Assembly: GCA_946965045.2 (NCBI GenBank)
Contig: OX337240.1
Location: 124,001-188,000 of the forward strand
DNA: 64,000 nt
From: Epithemia pelagica
Lineage: Eukaryota; Bacillariophyta; Bacillariophyceae; Surirellales; Surirellaceae
Reading direction: 5' to 3'
The position numbers were made by a program, and so were the translations under genes. How positions within the stretch are numbered: position 1 is the first letter of the stretch; the number at the start of each line of letters is the position of its first letter. The notes beneath the pieces are model-generated. The model was not told the origin of the DNA. It searched no databases and saw only the letters and a program-made list of their open reading frames with translations. Below are positions 50,548 through 61,669 of this stretch, in pieces.

Positions 50548-51267
50548 CTACATTTTGTTATCTGTCGTACAGATCGCAAGCGTATCGTTTGCAGGACGCC
50601 CATTTTCATCCACACCGTACAAAGTCGTTGCCACAAAGGCATTCTCCACATTCACGTTTAACATTTTGAAGATTTCCCTGGGATAATCTTCTGGATCACA
50701 CTTATCACAATACTTGATCGTCATACAACCGTCTTCCTCGATATGGAAGATCTCCCGATGCAGCATCTGAAACTTTCCCACAACCTTGTTTCCCACCACA
50801 ATCAGAAACGCACTCCGAACCCGAAAGTCGCTTCCCAACTGGATTTGGGACTCCGCTTTGGGATTAAATCCCACGTTATAAAACTGGCGCTGCACGAGCA
50901 ACATCCCATCACCACACTTGTTAACACCACCACTCATTGAAGATACGAATGTCGGTAAGCCATAAACACGGTCCTCCTCCTTTTTTAATTCCTTGTTATC
51001 GGACTTCTTTCGAGAATCTCCCAATGCTGTCACCATTGTGGCCAACAAAAACTCAAAGCCTTTCTTTCGATCCGTTTCAGACAGAGCCAAGAAATATACG
51101 ATTTTTGTTGGGATCTTCTCAGGGATTTCCGCCATCCTGGAGAAGTAATCAATGTTCCATGATTTGTTGGATGTTTTCTTCATGTTGATATCCACGGACA
51201 CTTTCACGGTGTTCTCTCCAATACAGTTTACCTCTTCTCCTTTTGCTTTGTGCACAGAGGAAAACAA
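50548..51267 (-). CDS. Hypothetical protein of the CACTA-like element
   Basis: About 239 residues with no ATG at the 5' end of the frame. An acceptor-like TTTAGCAG lies just upstream (near 51285), so this may be a 3' exon. The sequence has a mixed alpha/beta pattern (YFLALSETDRKKGFEFLLATMVTALG; LVQRQFYNVGFNP; YCDKCDPEDYPREIFKMLN). I do not recognise the family. It is divergent from the neighbouring aminotransferase-like gene. Confidence 0.5.
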   Translation of the reverse strand: MFSSVHKAKGEEVNCIGENTVKVSVDINMKKTSNKSWNIDYFSRMAEIPEKIPTKIVYFLALSETDRKKGFEFLLATMVTALGDSRKKSDNKELKKEEDRVYGLPTFVSSMSGGVNKCGDGMLLVQRQFYNVGFNPKAESQIQLGSDFRVRSAFLIVVGNKVVGKFQMLHREIFHIEEDGCMTIKYCDKCDPEDYPREIFKMLNVNVENAFVATTLYGVDENGRPANDTLAICTTDNKM

Positions 51268-51601
51268 GAAGTTGTGCTGCTAAACGATGTATTAGACGTG
51301 TGGGTGATGATTGCGCACCAGATACACACACATTCAAATTATAGAGAGGCTTGCGTTCTATATTCAAATCATTTCTTTGCCGTCTCCCTCCATAGAGTAT
51401 ATCTCCTACTCTATGGAATTTGAAACTTTCTATTATTTCAGATTATAGATCTTATTTCATTTCATATTGTAGACGGTCATTCGCAGTCTCCCTTCATAGA
51501 GTAGATCTCCCACTCTATGGAATTTTAAATTCCTTTCATTTTGTAGATATAGTTTTAGAACTTCAAATTTCCAAACTCATTTCCACCAACGTACCAATAG
51601 C

Positions 51602-53290
51602 TACCAACAGTTCCTCATATGCCACGCCGGACAAGGTGCCTTTAATTATTATAAACCGAAATGCGCGCATTCTTCTACCCCGGCACGCTCACAATCTCCC
51701 CGCGAGACCCTCGCCAAGACATTCGGAACCAATTACTTCTCCGAAGACACCAACAAGCACAACATCTTGTGGTCTACCAATGCTTTCGTATGTCAAATGG
51801 AGCAACCTCCACCATTGACCTACTACATCACATCTCCAAGTTGCTACGACCCTTCCCTGATTATCTCTGTCCCTTAATGGAAAACCATGTCGGATGATCT
51901 TGCAAATAACTGGGGCAAGACGTTTGTGTTAATAGACCAATCGATGTACAAGAGGAAGTACAACACTGCCTTCAGTGAAGATGATTACCAAACTGGCGAA
52001 GCGCTGAAACATTCGATCGTCGACGTCACGCAAGGAAGATTTTCGTTTGAGAAGTTGACACCAAACGGCTCTGACGCCAATCTCTATGCTATCACCAGTC
52101 TTTGTCAAGGAAACAACTCTACGGTCCTCGTCGCCTGTGGCAGCTACGTAGCAGGAGACCAAGGACCACTACAGTCTTGGACCACAACGACGTTCCAGAT
52201 CAACGACGGACCATCCTTTGTTGCACACCCAGAATCTGAAGATATTTCCAAGTTTGCCAAGCAACATACAATTCCCCTCCCATACCACATCCCCGGTACT
52301 ATTTCTCCAGATACCTTGGCAATTTACGAAGATGAATGCCTCCGTGTTCTACATGCCCGTTGTATATACCAGACGTGCATCTGTGAGCCCATTACAACAC
52401 TATTCTTGGAGCTGATGCTGGCCTCAAATGGCAGTGTCCTAAGTGACCGCGCTTTATCTATCATCGCAGCTATTTCCAAACGCCACGGTTTCTACATCAT
52501 TGTGGATGAAATTCTGACCGGAGGTCGATGTCAATCGATGCTTTTGACGATTACCAAACCCAAACAATTCACCAGTCGCGTGGCTTATATAACAATGGGC
52601 AAGTGGTTTCAATGCGGTATGGTTCTATGTGGTTCGTCGTATCGTTCTGTACTCTCTGAACAACGTGCCTTGATGGGCGTTCGTGGTGCCTCTACGACTA
52701 TTGATGTCACAGAGCCCTATCGTTACTTCAAAGAGGTAGTACTACGCCTATCACAAATCAACTCACGCCGACAAAAGGTTTTGCAGAAAATCCTACCCAA
52801 CAACGCATCAGGGGATGATTGGGGTGAAGGACTTGTCATATTTGTTCCTCGTCGCCTTCAAGGGATTAGACAGGGTACAAAGAACAGACTCCTCCCTTTG
52901 TTAAACAATACTCCAATCGACTTCATCCGAACGAATTCCGAGCCCACTTGGAACAAAGAAATCGTCAACCAGAAAACCATGTCAGATATTTTAAATTGGA
53001 CGACGTGTTCACCATTCATCAAGCAAGATGATATTGAAGACGACCGTCAAGCGCTCTATACCGTGATACTGTTCCTAATCGATGCCGCCTCAATCCATGA
53101 TTGGAAAAGTTCCAAATTCTTCCATACAGAAGTGATTAACCAACCAAATTTCAATATGCGACGAACAACAAACGTTCTAAGCCTTCTAAAGACAAAGGGA
53201 TTTCTTTGCAAAACACAGAAGCTTTCTACAAGAGTTCAAGCATGGGCCTTGCTACCGGATAACTTACGAATGCCAACAAACGAGAACTAG
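51602..53290 (+). CDS. Class III aminotransferase-like protein carried by the transposon
   Basis: The ATG-initiated part runs from 51887 (467 residues). The same frame upstream (from about 51602) also looks coding (TFGTNYFSEDTNKHNILWSTN) but is cut by TAA at 51875-51877. PLP-fold type I landmarks are present: GSDANLYAI (the substrate/PLP loop G-S-x-A-x), CGSYVAGDQGPLQSW, CICEPITTLFLE, the Asp of IIVDEILTGG, and a Lys in MGKWFQCG at the position of the Schiff-base Lys. The last 150 residues do not resemble a normal aminotransferase small domain. Function is unknown. The gene may be a captured host enzyme now serving the element. Its stop codon directly abuts the stop of the next gene. Confidence 0.6.
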
Positions 53291-56200
53291 TTAAAGCCAA
53301 TCACCATATAATCGTCCCTGTAGCTGAGGAATACTATAATCTCCTGTTTCCAGTCGCTGTGACCATGAACTTCCGATAGAAAAGAACTGGTTCTTATATT
53401 CCCTTGATTCTTCTTCCATGATTGGGAGTAATAAACCAGCTTCTCGGTAGTCAGAACTATTTAACAGATCATCCATTGAATCATATATCACCGACACTGG
53501 TGCTAACTTGACCGGTGCCACCCAGCACATACAGGCAACCATGGTTCCCTGTCGGTCATCAAATATGACCTTTCGTAGCTGCAAAGTAGTCCTATCCCGA
53601 ACAACAATATGAACAGACAACCCATCCTTTCCGATGATACAAGAAATTGGTCTTCTCTGTATCTCTAGTTTGTCTGGTCCATAATCTTCCCGGGAATAAA
53701 CTTTAATTATTCCGTCCATCAACCTGTTTCTGCCAGATTTGGTAGGCAAATCTGCAAGGTCTTGTAAATAATGCAACGCATCATGTTGGTACATGCGCAT
53801 TAGCGTAAGCTTCGTCCAATCAACAGTTGCCCTCTTAATAGACAATGCTGGTTTCACTTGCTGGATCTTCCGTTCGCCTGCGAAGCCACCTTCCCAATGA
53901 AGTGTGGCAGGTCCCATTTCATTATGAAACCTCGTTACAGCTAACAATCCCAAGGAGTTACTCTTCATGATGTTGTTCATCTTCTTATTTGTCGAGGACG
54001 TATCGTCTAATGAAGAATCATCTTGACTTGCGACATACTCGATGTTCTCCATGTCATATAGACAATCCAAATACACCTCGACCACCTGTTGCAGGTTAGC
54101 AATTGTCTTCTGGTTCAACATGAGCCATGAAATGGCGACGGTTAAGGAATCAATGAATCGTCTTACAACCTTGAGCTCTTTTTGAATTCCTTCCCGACGT
54201 AACATTCTGTGGTTGGAGAAACATGGTAAAGTTAACAAAAACTTAAGGAACCTTGCTGAGAAAAGATAATTCTCACTGACCCAAGTACCAGTTCCCCAAC
54301 TTGATGTTGATAGAGGTTGTGCTGCAAAAAATCGCGAACATCGAAGCAGTTTTATGTCTGTTAGATACTTGTTCAATTGTTTTCCCATTGTGGCAAGAGA
54401 TTCGTGACGACTCATCCACGCAAATATTAACTCTAGGACAGTCTTCATGGTCCCCAAGAAAACCATATGCATAGGTGCATAATGGCACCTTTGCATACCT
54501 GAAGAGTCACGCCATGATTCAGGGAATATTGGTACTTGATCTCCATTCTTGGCCGACAGGTAAACTTGATCGATCAGTTTATTGGTACAACCACAAGTCC
54601 GTAGGTATGCACTCAAATTGCCTTTTGTCCAATAACTCCTAGACGACCTTCCTTGCTTCGGATTGGTTGTTCGGACGTTGTGATGGGCGAAGATAACTGC
54701 CTGCTTCAGCCATGGAATACTTAGTTCCACAGATGTAAGATAATTTTGTGGATCCACAGATGTATCCTTGCGTTGTCGTTTACCATCCTGCTTGATTACC
54801 CTCGTGTTTCCATGTTGGGTAGGGTGGTTTCGCTTGTCAGAAGTATCTTCCTTACTAAAGATTGGCCTTAGGTTTGGTGGTCTAGGAGCACCTGAGGACT
54901 TGTCATATATTGTTGGATAGTTCTTCGGTGTAGCAAATTTGAAGCCTGGTTCAAACAAATTCCAGTTTTGACAGTCGGATATACAGCCTTGATTGTTGTT
55001 TGAATCCTGACCTTGTTTCATAATCCCCAGATGATTTAGTCGTTTCCGTCGACATTTGGAACAAGCGGGTAGTTTGTTTTCTTTCTGTAGCTCGTCCACT
55101 TTCGTTGCCACACCCCAGCATACAGAGTAAGTTCCATTGTGGTCTCCTACTCCAAACATGGACGTGCGTTCGGGGCGATCGATTCCAGTTACAAGTTTAC
55201 CGAGTTTTACATGCACGATTCGCTTCAATCCACCGTGAAAGAGTTTATGACCAGCCGCATTGAATTTTTGCATTTCATCTAAGAGTGCCTTTTCCACTGA
55301 TGAATGGTCGTCGCCCTTAGCTCCAAGTCCCATGAAATAAGTTGTTGCTCCACTATTGTGGTTAGAATCACAAGAACCAAGCGTAAATGTATTCACCCAA
55401 ACCTGGTTACGGGAGGATTTCGTGTTATTGGGGTCGAAATCATCTCTCCACTCCCGTAACCAGAGATGCAACTCACATTGATCTTGTTGTGAATCTTGTG
55501 ATGGCGATTCTTGTAACTCAAGTAATACTTTGCGACCATGGGGTGTAGCCGCCACGTTAGGGACACGGTCGTAGTCGTCCAAAACGATCCGAGCGGAAAT
55601 TTTCAAGTCGTCGAACTCCTGGGCTTTCCCAAATTCATTAGCTACCAAATCCACAAGAGAAACATAGGAATGCAGACCATCTGGTGTTTTCCGAACGACT
55701 GGAATTGGCAGATTTTGCATGAAAGAGTTTTTGCCTTTTAGATAGAATCTGTCAAAATCCTCAACCGACGTGGGCAATCTTGTCTGTTTGAAAATTGACA
55801 GGGAAGGGTTTGGAGCATTCCCTGCCAGTAATAGGATGTTGGCCAACAAACGGCGTTGGTTTCCCGATAGCTCAATCAACAGCGACGACATGAGAACAGA
55901 AAATTGTGCCTCTTCCCAAGTTACTTCATCCGGCTGAAGTCCAAAGGCTTTTGAAGTTAGGTACTTTAATCCATGACCATTGGCTCTCATGTTTTGCCAT
56001 ATGAAGGAGGGAGATTTTGAGCCATCAGCGAAGCCCATTGATCTCAGGGTGTCTTCCGATAGTGATGACAATAGCGGTGTATCTTGGTTGGGCGCAGAGT
56101 CTCTTCCGTTGAGTGGATCGAAACAACCATTTTGGGCCTCTTCCGTGTCTCCCATTTCGTACTCCTCATCTTCCCCTTGAAAAATAGTGTTGTTGCCATG

Positions 56201-56509
56201 AGAAGGACAATGGGAACCGGGAATATTGGTTGTATCCAACCATTTTTGCATGGCATTTCGATGAAATTTCGACTGTGCATGTCGATTTAGGGCCTTCCAT
56301 TGAGGTATATAGCCCTTCTCTCCACCAGTGTGCGCCACCTGATGGTTCAGACATGGAAGACATACCCAAAATGGAATTTTGGCATTAGAACAACATTCAT
56401 TCTGACACCTGCCGTGGTACAAACCGTTGCAGTAATTGGTTGGACCATTGGGATGGAGGCTAATTGGGGTACTTTGGCAACACTTAGGGCACTGGAAAGT
56501 TCTGTCCAT
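53291..56509 (-). CDS. Probable transposase of the CACTA-like element
   Basis: 1072 residues, ATG at 56509 (no frame break). The N-terminus has a Cys/His-rich region (CPKCCQ, CNGLYHGRCQNECC, CLPCLNHQ...H). The centre includes QRCHYAPMHMVFLGTMKTVLELIF, reminiscent of the D/P-x-H-L-x-F-L-x-x-x-K segment of TNP2-type transposases, and LHWEGGFAGERKIQQVKP, a block I associate with algal transposon proteins (W-E-G-G-x-x-G-E). The assignment is based on this and on the element's CACTG ends. Catalytic acidic residues cannot be named with confidence. It is the longest intact ORF of the element. Confidence 0.65.
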   Translation of the reverse strand: MDRTFQCPKCCQSTPISLHPNGPTNYCNGLYHGRCQNECCSNAKIPFWVCLPCLNHQVAHTGGEKGYIPQWKALNRHAQSKFHRNAMQKWLDTTNIPGSHCPSHGNNTIFQGEDEEYEMGDTEEAQNGCFDPLNGRDSAPNQDTPLLSSLSEDTLRSMGFADGSKSPSFIWQNMRANGHGLKYLTSKAFGLQPDEVTWEEAQFSVLMSSLLIELSGNQRRLLANILLLAGNAPNPSLSIFKQTRLPTSVEDFDRFYLKGKNSFMQNLPIPVVRKTPDGLHSYVSLVDLVANEFGKAQEFDDLKISARIVLDDYDRVPNVAATPHGRKVLLELQESPSQDSQQDQCELHLWLREWRDDFDPNNTKSSRNQVWVNTFTLGSCDSNHNSGATTYFMGLGAKGDDHSSVEKALLDEMQKFNAAGHKLFHGGLKRIVHVKLGKLVTGIDRPERTSMFGVGDHNGTYSVCWGVATKVDELQKENKLPACSKCRRKRLNHLGIMKQGQDSNNNQGCISDCQNWNLFEPGFKFATPKNYPTIYDKSSGAPRPPNLRPIFSKEDTSDKRNHPTQHGNTRVIKQDGKRQRKDTSVDPQNYLTSVELSIPWLKQAVIFAHHNVRTTNPKQGRSSRSYWTKGNLSAYLRTCGCTNKLIDQVYLSAKNGDQVPIFPESWRDSSGMQRCHYAPMHMVFLGTMKTVLELIFAWMSRHESLATMGKQLNKYLTDIKLLRCSRFFAAQPLSTSSWGTGTWVSENYLFSARFLKFLLTLPCFSNHRMLRREGIQKELKVVRRFIDSLTVAISWLMLNQKTIANLQQVVEVYLDCLYDMENIEYVASQDDSSLDDTSSTNKKMNNIMKSNSLGLLAVTRFHNEMGPATLHWEGGFAGERKIQQVKPALSIKRATVDWTKLTLMRMYQHDALHYLQDLADLPTKSGRNRLMDGIIKVYSREDYGPDKLEIQRRPISCIIGKDGLSVHIVVRDRTTLQLRKVIFDDRQGTMVACMCWVAPVKLAPVSVIYDSMDDLLNSSDYREAGLLLPIMEEESREYKNQFFSIGSSWSQRLETGDYSIPQLQGRLYGDWL

Positions 56510-57065
56510 CGATGCCAAAATTTAGCTTTGAGGTGCGCAAAGGCAAACAGGGATGATTCGGTGCTCCACATCCACTTCAATGAAAAAATGGATACGATTT
56601 GTCGTCCATGGCGCAAGGTTTCCATCCACACTCATTTTTAGCGACTGGAAAGAGCGACCAGTGGTAATCGTGATCTTGACTCTAGTCGTGATCTTATTAG
56701 TCAGTGAATCACGGACCAGATGCAATTCGTGATTGACGCTTGAATTTGAATGTGACATGGGTGTGCTGGCGTGGGTAAAAGACGCATGCCGGGGTTTCAT
56801 TTATTTGACTATGAAGAAAAGAGTGAGGGTTGCAGGGAAGTGGACGCATGATCAGTCACTGAGCATTGGAATATTCAATATAGATATTTCAAGTACGTAT
56901 TTAGTAAAAATTCAAATATTTATTTCTAGAGCAAGGCCGGTCACGGATAAGGGAGTCTGCCTGGTTGGTAGAAAGTCATTCCGTTGGGTAGAAAGGTTGT
57001 ACTTCCACACTGTGGACCACGGCAAAAGTGCTTAATCAGTATCAACAGGGTATCTTGTAACGACG
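56510..57065. other. Divergent promoter region inside the CACTA-like element
   Basis: About 550 bp between two divergent genes (transposase and the spliced plus-strand gene). No gene. TATAGATATTTC and AAATATTTATTTC near 56880-56930 are AT-rich and could be promoter sequence. Confidence 0.4.
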
Positions 57066-59688
57066 ATGGAAGTTGGTGTGACAGCGGAAAGCAATCCACT
57101 GCATCGGGTGGCAGCCAGAATCGACGAGAGAGTGAACGGATCGGTGCAACGTGATTCTGAGAACAATACTGGTGCGGTCAGTTACGATGTTCCATCAGCT
57201 CATCAGTACTTAGTACCGGCGGATTTTCTCCCATATCCAAAGGACTATTTCCACCCGCTGACTGGATGTAATCCAAATACAGAAGAGGAAGCAGAACGAC
57301 TATGGCCGTATCGAAAAAATCGTCGAACGGATGGTTTGAGCGACAGGAGCATGCCTGATGGTCGGGCAATGTTGTTGGAAATTCAGGCAACGCGAGACAG
57401 TTTACGAACCTTTGTTGTAAGCAAACTCAAAGATGGTTTTCGTCAAGTTGCACGCCAGAAGAATATCTTGATGTCTGGAAGGTCGTCACACCCAGTTACG
57501 TTATCCGATATCCGTGACTATCTGATTCACCTTCCCTACAACGAGGATAATAAACAAGCGGTATATGAATTGGTTCATAAATTTCACCGAGATCGTTCGT
57601 GGTTGGCTACTGTGATCGATGAGTGGCTGTATAAGAACAAGATGTATTTGTTGAAGCAAACCAAACCACAGTTTAACGAAAACAACAAGAGAACAAGAAA
57701 CAGTCCGACGGATAGAGGTGGCTTTTCTGCTGTGGGGAGGTCTGCCAAGTCACAGACTGTTGGGGGCTTAATGATCCCAATGTTGAAAAAGGCAGGGTGG
57801 AGTGTCTCTCTTACAGAGGGGCAATCAAACGAGAACAAATATGTGAAATATTGGTTCAAGCCAAGAGAGATGTACTATGTGGTTACACGTAAAACAATGG
57901 ACGATCGAATGAATGATGAAGGTCCGAACCAGGTAAGTTTTTGCCGAAACAATTATCCTTTTAAGTCTGTTCTAAGTCTTCTCATGTTGGTCGTTGTTTA
58001 TTAATTGCAATCAGGAGAGCATGGAAAAAACACGAAACTTTCTTTACGATAAGTTGGGTGTGAACGTGGATGATTCTTTTCTGACGGAGCTATACGCCCA
58101 TATTGAGGGTGAATGCTCAATCAATAAGAATACCAAGAAGAGAGCCAAAAAGGCCCCACCTAATACTACAGAAAGCAATGTATGCCATGGGAATGAAGTT
58201 GCTGAAAATGAGGGACCAGATTGTGATACTTCCGTCGTGGAAGTTGCAGATTTGATGAGTCAACCACTCTTTTCTCCAGGTATGGAAGACGCCGTTGGAA
58301 ATGAGGTAGAAATGGCCATTCAAAACACAGATTGTGAGACAGTCGTCCCGTTGGGTGTCATGCAATCTATGAAAAAAAATAAAGCACCTCAGTCTGTGCT
58401 GGGTATGATAAACTCGAATGCCCATGATGATTCACAGGTAAGAAAAAAAACTACTCTTCCATTTGGTTGTTCAATTCTAATTACTATTCTGTGTTGTTTG
58501 TGCAAAAGAATGGAAGTATGAGTAACAATGATACTCCATCATCACGAACGGGTCAATCCGGGGGGAGCAGGAGTGCTACTCTACCATATGACAACACGAC
58601 AAGGAATGATACAAACCGGGAGAGCAGAGATTCCCGGGTTGATATAGCAAAACGGGCACGTTTGGAAGATTCGCCAGCAAAGAATACACGACAAAATAAG
58701 AAGAACAGGAAGGACGGGGGCAACGAAGGTCAGCCGTTCGTTACCAACCTCCAAAAGGACAAGAGCAGGAACATGGACGGGGTGAGTAGGAGTGCTACTC
58801 TACCAAAACAGAGTATGAATAGGAGTGCTACTCTACCAGAACATATTATGACTGGAACAACGACATCCGGGGGGAGCAGGAGTACTTCTCTACCATGTGA
58901 GAACACAACAAGGAATGATACAAGCCAGGAGAGCAGAGATTCAGGTGTTGATGTAGCAAAAAGGGCACGCATGGAAGATTCGCCAGCAAAGAATACACGA
59001 CAAAATAAGAAGAACAGGAAGGAAGGGGGGAACAGAGTTGTCAAACGAACTGTTGCCCAACAAGGTCCAAGGATTCAGAATCATGTCGTTGAAACCATGA
59101 TAATTGTTAGTCCGGAGAAGCAGAAAGAGAGTAATGAGGAGGTAAGGAACGAAAACACACTGGTATATCATGTGTTGTTACAGAAATTGATTAACTGACC
59201 ATGTGTTGAGGTTCCACAGGAACAAGGACATGGAGATGCAAATGGCAAAAACAGTGGTAATGGTGAAAAGAATTTATCTTCCGAGAATAAGGTAAGAGAA
59301 AAAATCATTTCAGTTGTGGGAGGGTAATATCTAACCGGTGTGATTCTTATTTCAGGGAGAAGCGAAGTGTGACCATACAGTTTTATCCGGTTTTGTGCCA
59401 GAAGACGTATCATCGTATTTTACGCCATCATATTATATGCATAATCCACATTGGCCAAAACAGTGCCAGCGATTGTGTTGTAACAAGATGTTTGGTATCG
59501 ATGGTGGAATCAAGGTGAATTCGAGGAACCCGGTTATGTGTTGTCCCAATGCGAAGAAACATGACCACTCATGTGATTTCGCGTATTGTGCAGCATGTTA
59601 TTCGGTCCTTGTCGCAGAGAGTGGAGAGACTAGTGTAGCTCGAACACGACATACGCGTAGATCAACAAAAGATTCATCTAAGAAATAA
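57066..59688 (+). CDS. Five-exon hypothetical protein of the CACTA-like element
   Basis: Exons 57066-57932, 58015-58437, 58509-59141, 59220-59291 and 59356-59688, all joined in phase 0 at GT-AG introns of 64-82 bp, giving about 775 residues. Exon 1 has a helical domain and GGLMIPMLKKAGWSVS...YVKYWFKPREMYYV. Exon 3 contains a duplicated unit of about 55 residues (GGSRSATLPYDN...DSPAKNTRQNKKNRK), basic and Ser-rich, likely disordered and nuclear. Exon 5 is Cys/His-rich (CQRLCCNKMFG, CCPNAKKHDHSCDFAYCAACY), a possible zinc-binding domain. No family is recognised. It may be a DNA-binding accessory protein like TNPA of plant CACTA elements, by analogy only. Confidence 0.7.
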
Positions 59689-59839
59689 ATTGTGGTTGTC
59701 AGTTTACCTTATAGACTTTTGGTGTGCAGGTTTGTAGACAGAAAAACGTGTGTGGTGCTTTGAAAACCATCCTTGTAGAGACGGCGATCAGCATGGTCTT
59801 CGTGTCAAGTTTTGTGTCGAAGTGTAAAACTTTGTTAGA

Positions 59840-60175
59840 AATTTGGAATTGGGTGTCTTATTCAACAGTTCATCGGTGAGTAATACCGTGTTCAACATGA
59901 CCCTTTTGAATAAAAGTTGACGACAATTTGTGTCCAATTCAGAATAATACCATTGAATAATATTGATATTGTTGAATAACAATTTGAATAGGAGATACTG
60001 ATTTAATAAGTCGATTCTGAATAAGTTTTACTGTAGTGAATAGAGTTTGATTAAGTAACATGTTGATGTGAATAGGCAAAAGCACATTCTGAATAAGCCA
60101 TTTCGCGGATCGGTGGTGAGCGAGAATATTATTCAGTGGTATAGATGTGAATATGGTAATCAATGCTTAAACAAA
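59840..60175. repeat. AT-rich subterminal repeats, right end
   Basis: About a dozen GAATA cores in the contexts TTGAATAA, CTGAATAA and TGTGAATAGG, plus GATTAAG and TTATTCAG. They resemble the motif set at 50140-50410 and lie within 350 bp of the right terminus. Confidence 0.65.
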
Positions 60176-60194
60176 TGGTATGTTATGTGCAGTG

Positions 60195-61005
60195 TATGTA
60201 GGAGGGATCTACCAATGGGTCTGTTGGACTCAACGTCTTGATTTGACCACCATCCATTAGCATCTTGTTGCTGTCGTCGTCGAACATACTCTTGTCCTTT
60301 GCGCTTGCCAAAAACAGAACCAGCAATCCTCATGCATGGTGTCTCATCCATGTCAGCCACATTCTGGAAAGGCACAACTTCTCCGCAAAGTGGTGTTGTT
60401 TCAGAAATTCCATCTCGTTCAGCTTCATGGTCAGATCCCCGACAAGGCGTTTCTTCTGCTTCTTGTGCCTCCCGCAACAGTGCATCAGGCGCCCATGAAA
60501 CACGTCGCCTCTTACTCTTGGCTGCAGGGTCCTCAGCTGGCGTTGCACGTTTGCTGGATTGTTGTGCTTTCCTGGTTGTTGACAACAATGGTTTTAATGA
60601 ATCTCCCAATTCACGCAGTCGGCTTCGGTGCATCGGTAGCTTCTTCGTGCTGAGCTGGATAGGAACTGCAGCTTCAATCTGAAATCTTGTTGTTGCCTTG
60701 CCAACATAGAAATAACTAAGCTCCGTGCTGTTCCTTTCTCCTGTAAGTGGATTAGTTGGTGGATTGTAGGTTTTCTTGAATACTCCTGATGGTAACCCAC
60801 CAAAGCCACATAGAGCCTTCCTGATGGTGATCGGAGGAATTGAGTAGGGAGAAGGGATACCAAACAGCTCCCGCTCAACAATTCTTGCCCAGTGGTGTTC
60901 AACAAACCACTTTTCTTGGCATTCCACATTGCTGGATGAAACAAGCTCAAAGGCTTGTCTAATAATGGAAAGCCTCTTTCTTGATTCTGTTAACCCTCTT
61001 GGCAT
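60195..61005 (-). pseudogene. N-terminal part of the interrupted DDE-like transposase gene
   Basis: The ATG is at 61005. A basic helix-rich start (MPRGLTESRKRLSIIRQAFEL) leads to KWFVEHHWARIVERELFG and PPITIRKALCGFGGLPSG. A Lys/Arg-rich linker (KSKRRRVSWAPDALLREAQEAE) and QEYVRRRQQQDANGWWSNQD follow, up to RSLLHT, where the CACTA-like element begins. After excision the frame runs on into 47569-50119. The unrelated residues after HT in the present genome come from the element's terminal repeat. Confidence 0.75.
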
Positions 61006-61660
61006 GATCGCAAATTTTGTGAAATGTTCGGTTGTTCGGTCGATTTCAGATCTTCATGTGCGGAAACTAATGGTTCAAATATGCTTCCAACGACTAGTGT
61101 AGGACTCAATATTGCATCCAGCGAGACACAAAGCAGACATCTTTCATATAAGCCACGACACGACGAATCGACACGCAAGAGATGCCAACCACCGACGACA
61201 ACAAGAACGACAACACCAACATGGAAGAGAAGGGTGGAAAACCTGGATCTGTGCCTCTCCTCGAAAACGCAACTCATCGGCAGCCTCAAGCACAACGACC
61301 CAGGACGACGACAACGACAATTGTGCTACTTCGACGAGAATGATTCGACGTCCCCGTAGTTCCACTACTGCTTCCTCTTCCAGCAACAAAACAACAGCAA
61401 CCAGCCACCAAACAAGACCAACAGTCGCCGTCGACCTGTTCCTTCCATTGCTTTCGACGTGGATATTGTCTTGTCCAAATGTCGCAGATCGCAGACTCAA
61501 ACAAACCATGCGTCAAACCCACACTACGAAAAACAAGACGACGACCAACAAGCAGAAAAAGGCATCACTACCATCCACTGCCAAGGCGCCACCACCACCA
61601 TTGGATCGTACCACTCCCGAACCAGAGGCCACTGCCTCGTCTTTTGCTTGTCGTCATCGA
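61006..61660. other. Upstream of the transposase and start of the macro-domain relic
   Basis: No gene can be assigned with confidence. An ATG at 61173 opens a 50-codon hydrophilic frame (MPTTDDNKNDNTNMEEKGG...), and other frames are Thr/Ser-rich. I find no terminal inverted repeat for the outer transposon here or near 47.57 kb. Confidence 0.4.
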
Positions 61661-61669
61661 TTGTGGCCG

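Larger units (their letters stand above)
50120..60194. mobile_element. 10.1-kb CACTA-like DNA transposon, nested
   Basis: The ends are CACTGCACATCAC at 50120 and the reverse complement of CACTGCACATAAC ending at 60194, flanked on both sides by TA (50118-50119 and 60195-60196). CACTA/CACTG ends with 2-3 bp target duplication are typical of the EnSpm/CACTA superfamily. AT-rich subterminal repeats lie inside both ends. It carries four genes: 50548-51267 (-), 51887-53290 (+), 53291-56509 (-) and the spliced 57066-59688 (+). Deleting it with one TA makes the outer transposase frame continuous (CTC CTA CAT ACG TTG GTT), which confirms the borders. Confidence 0.9.
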
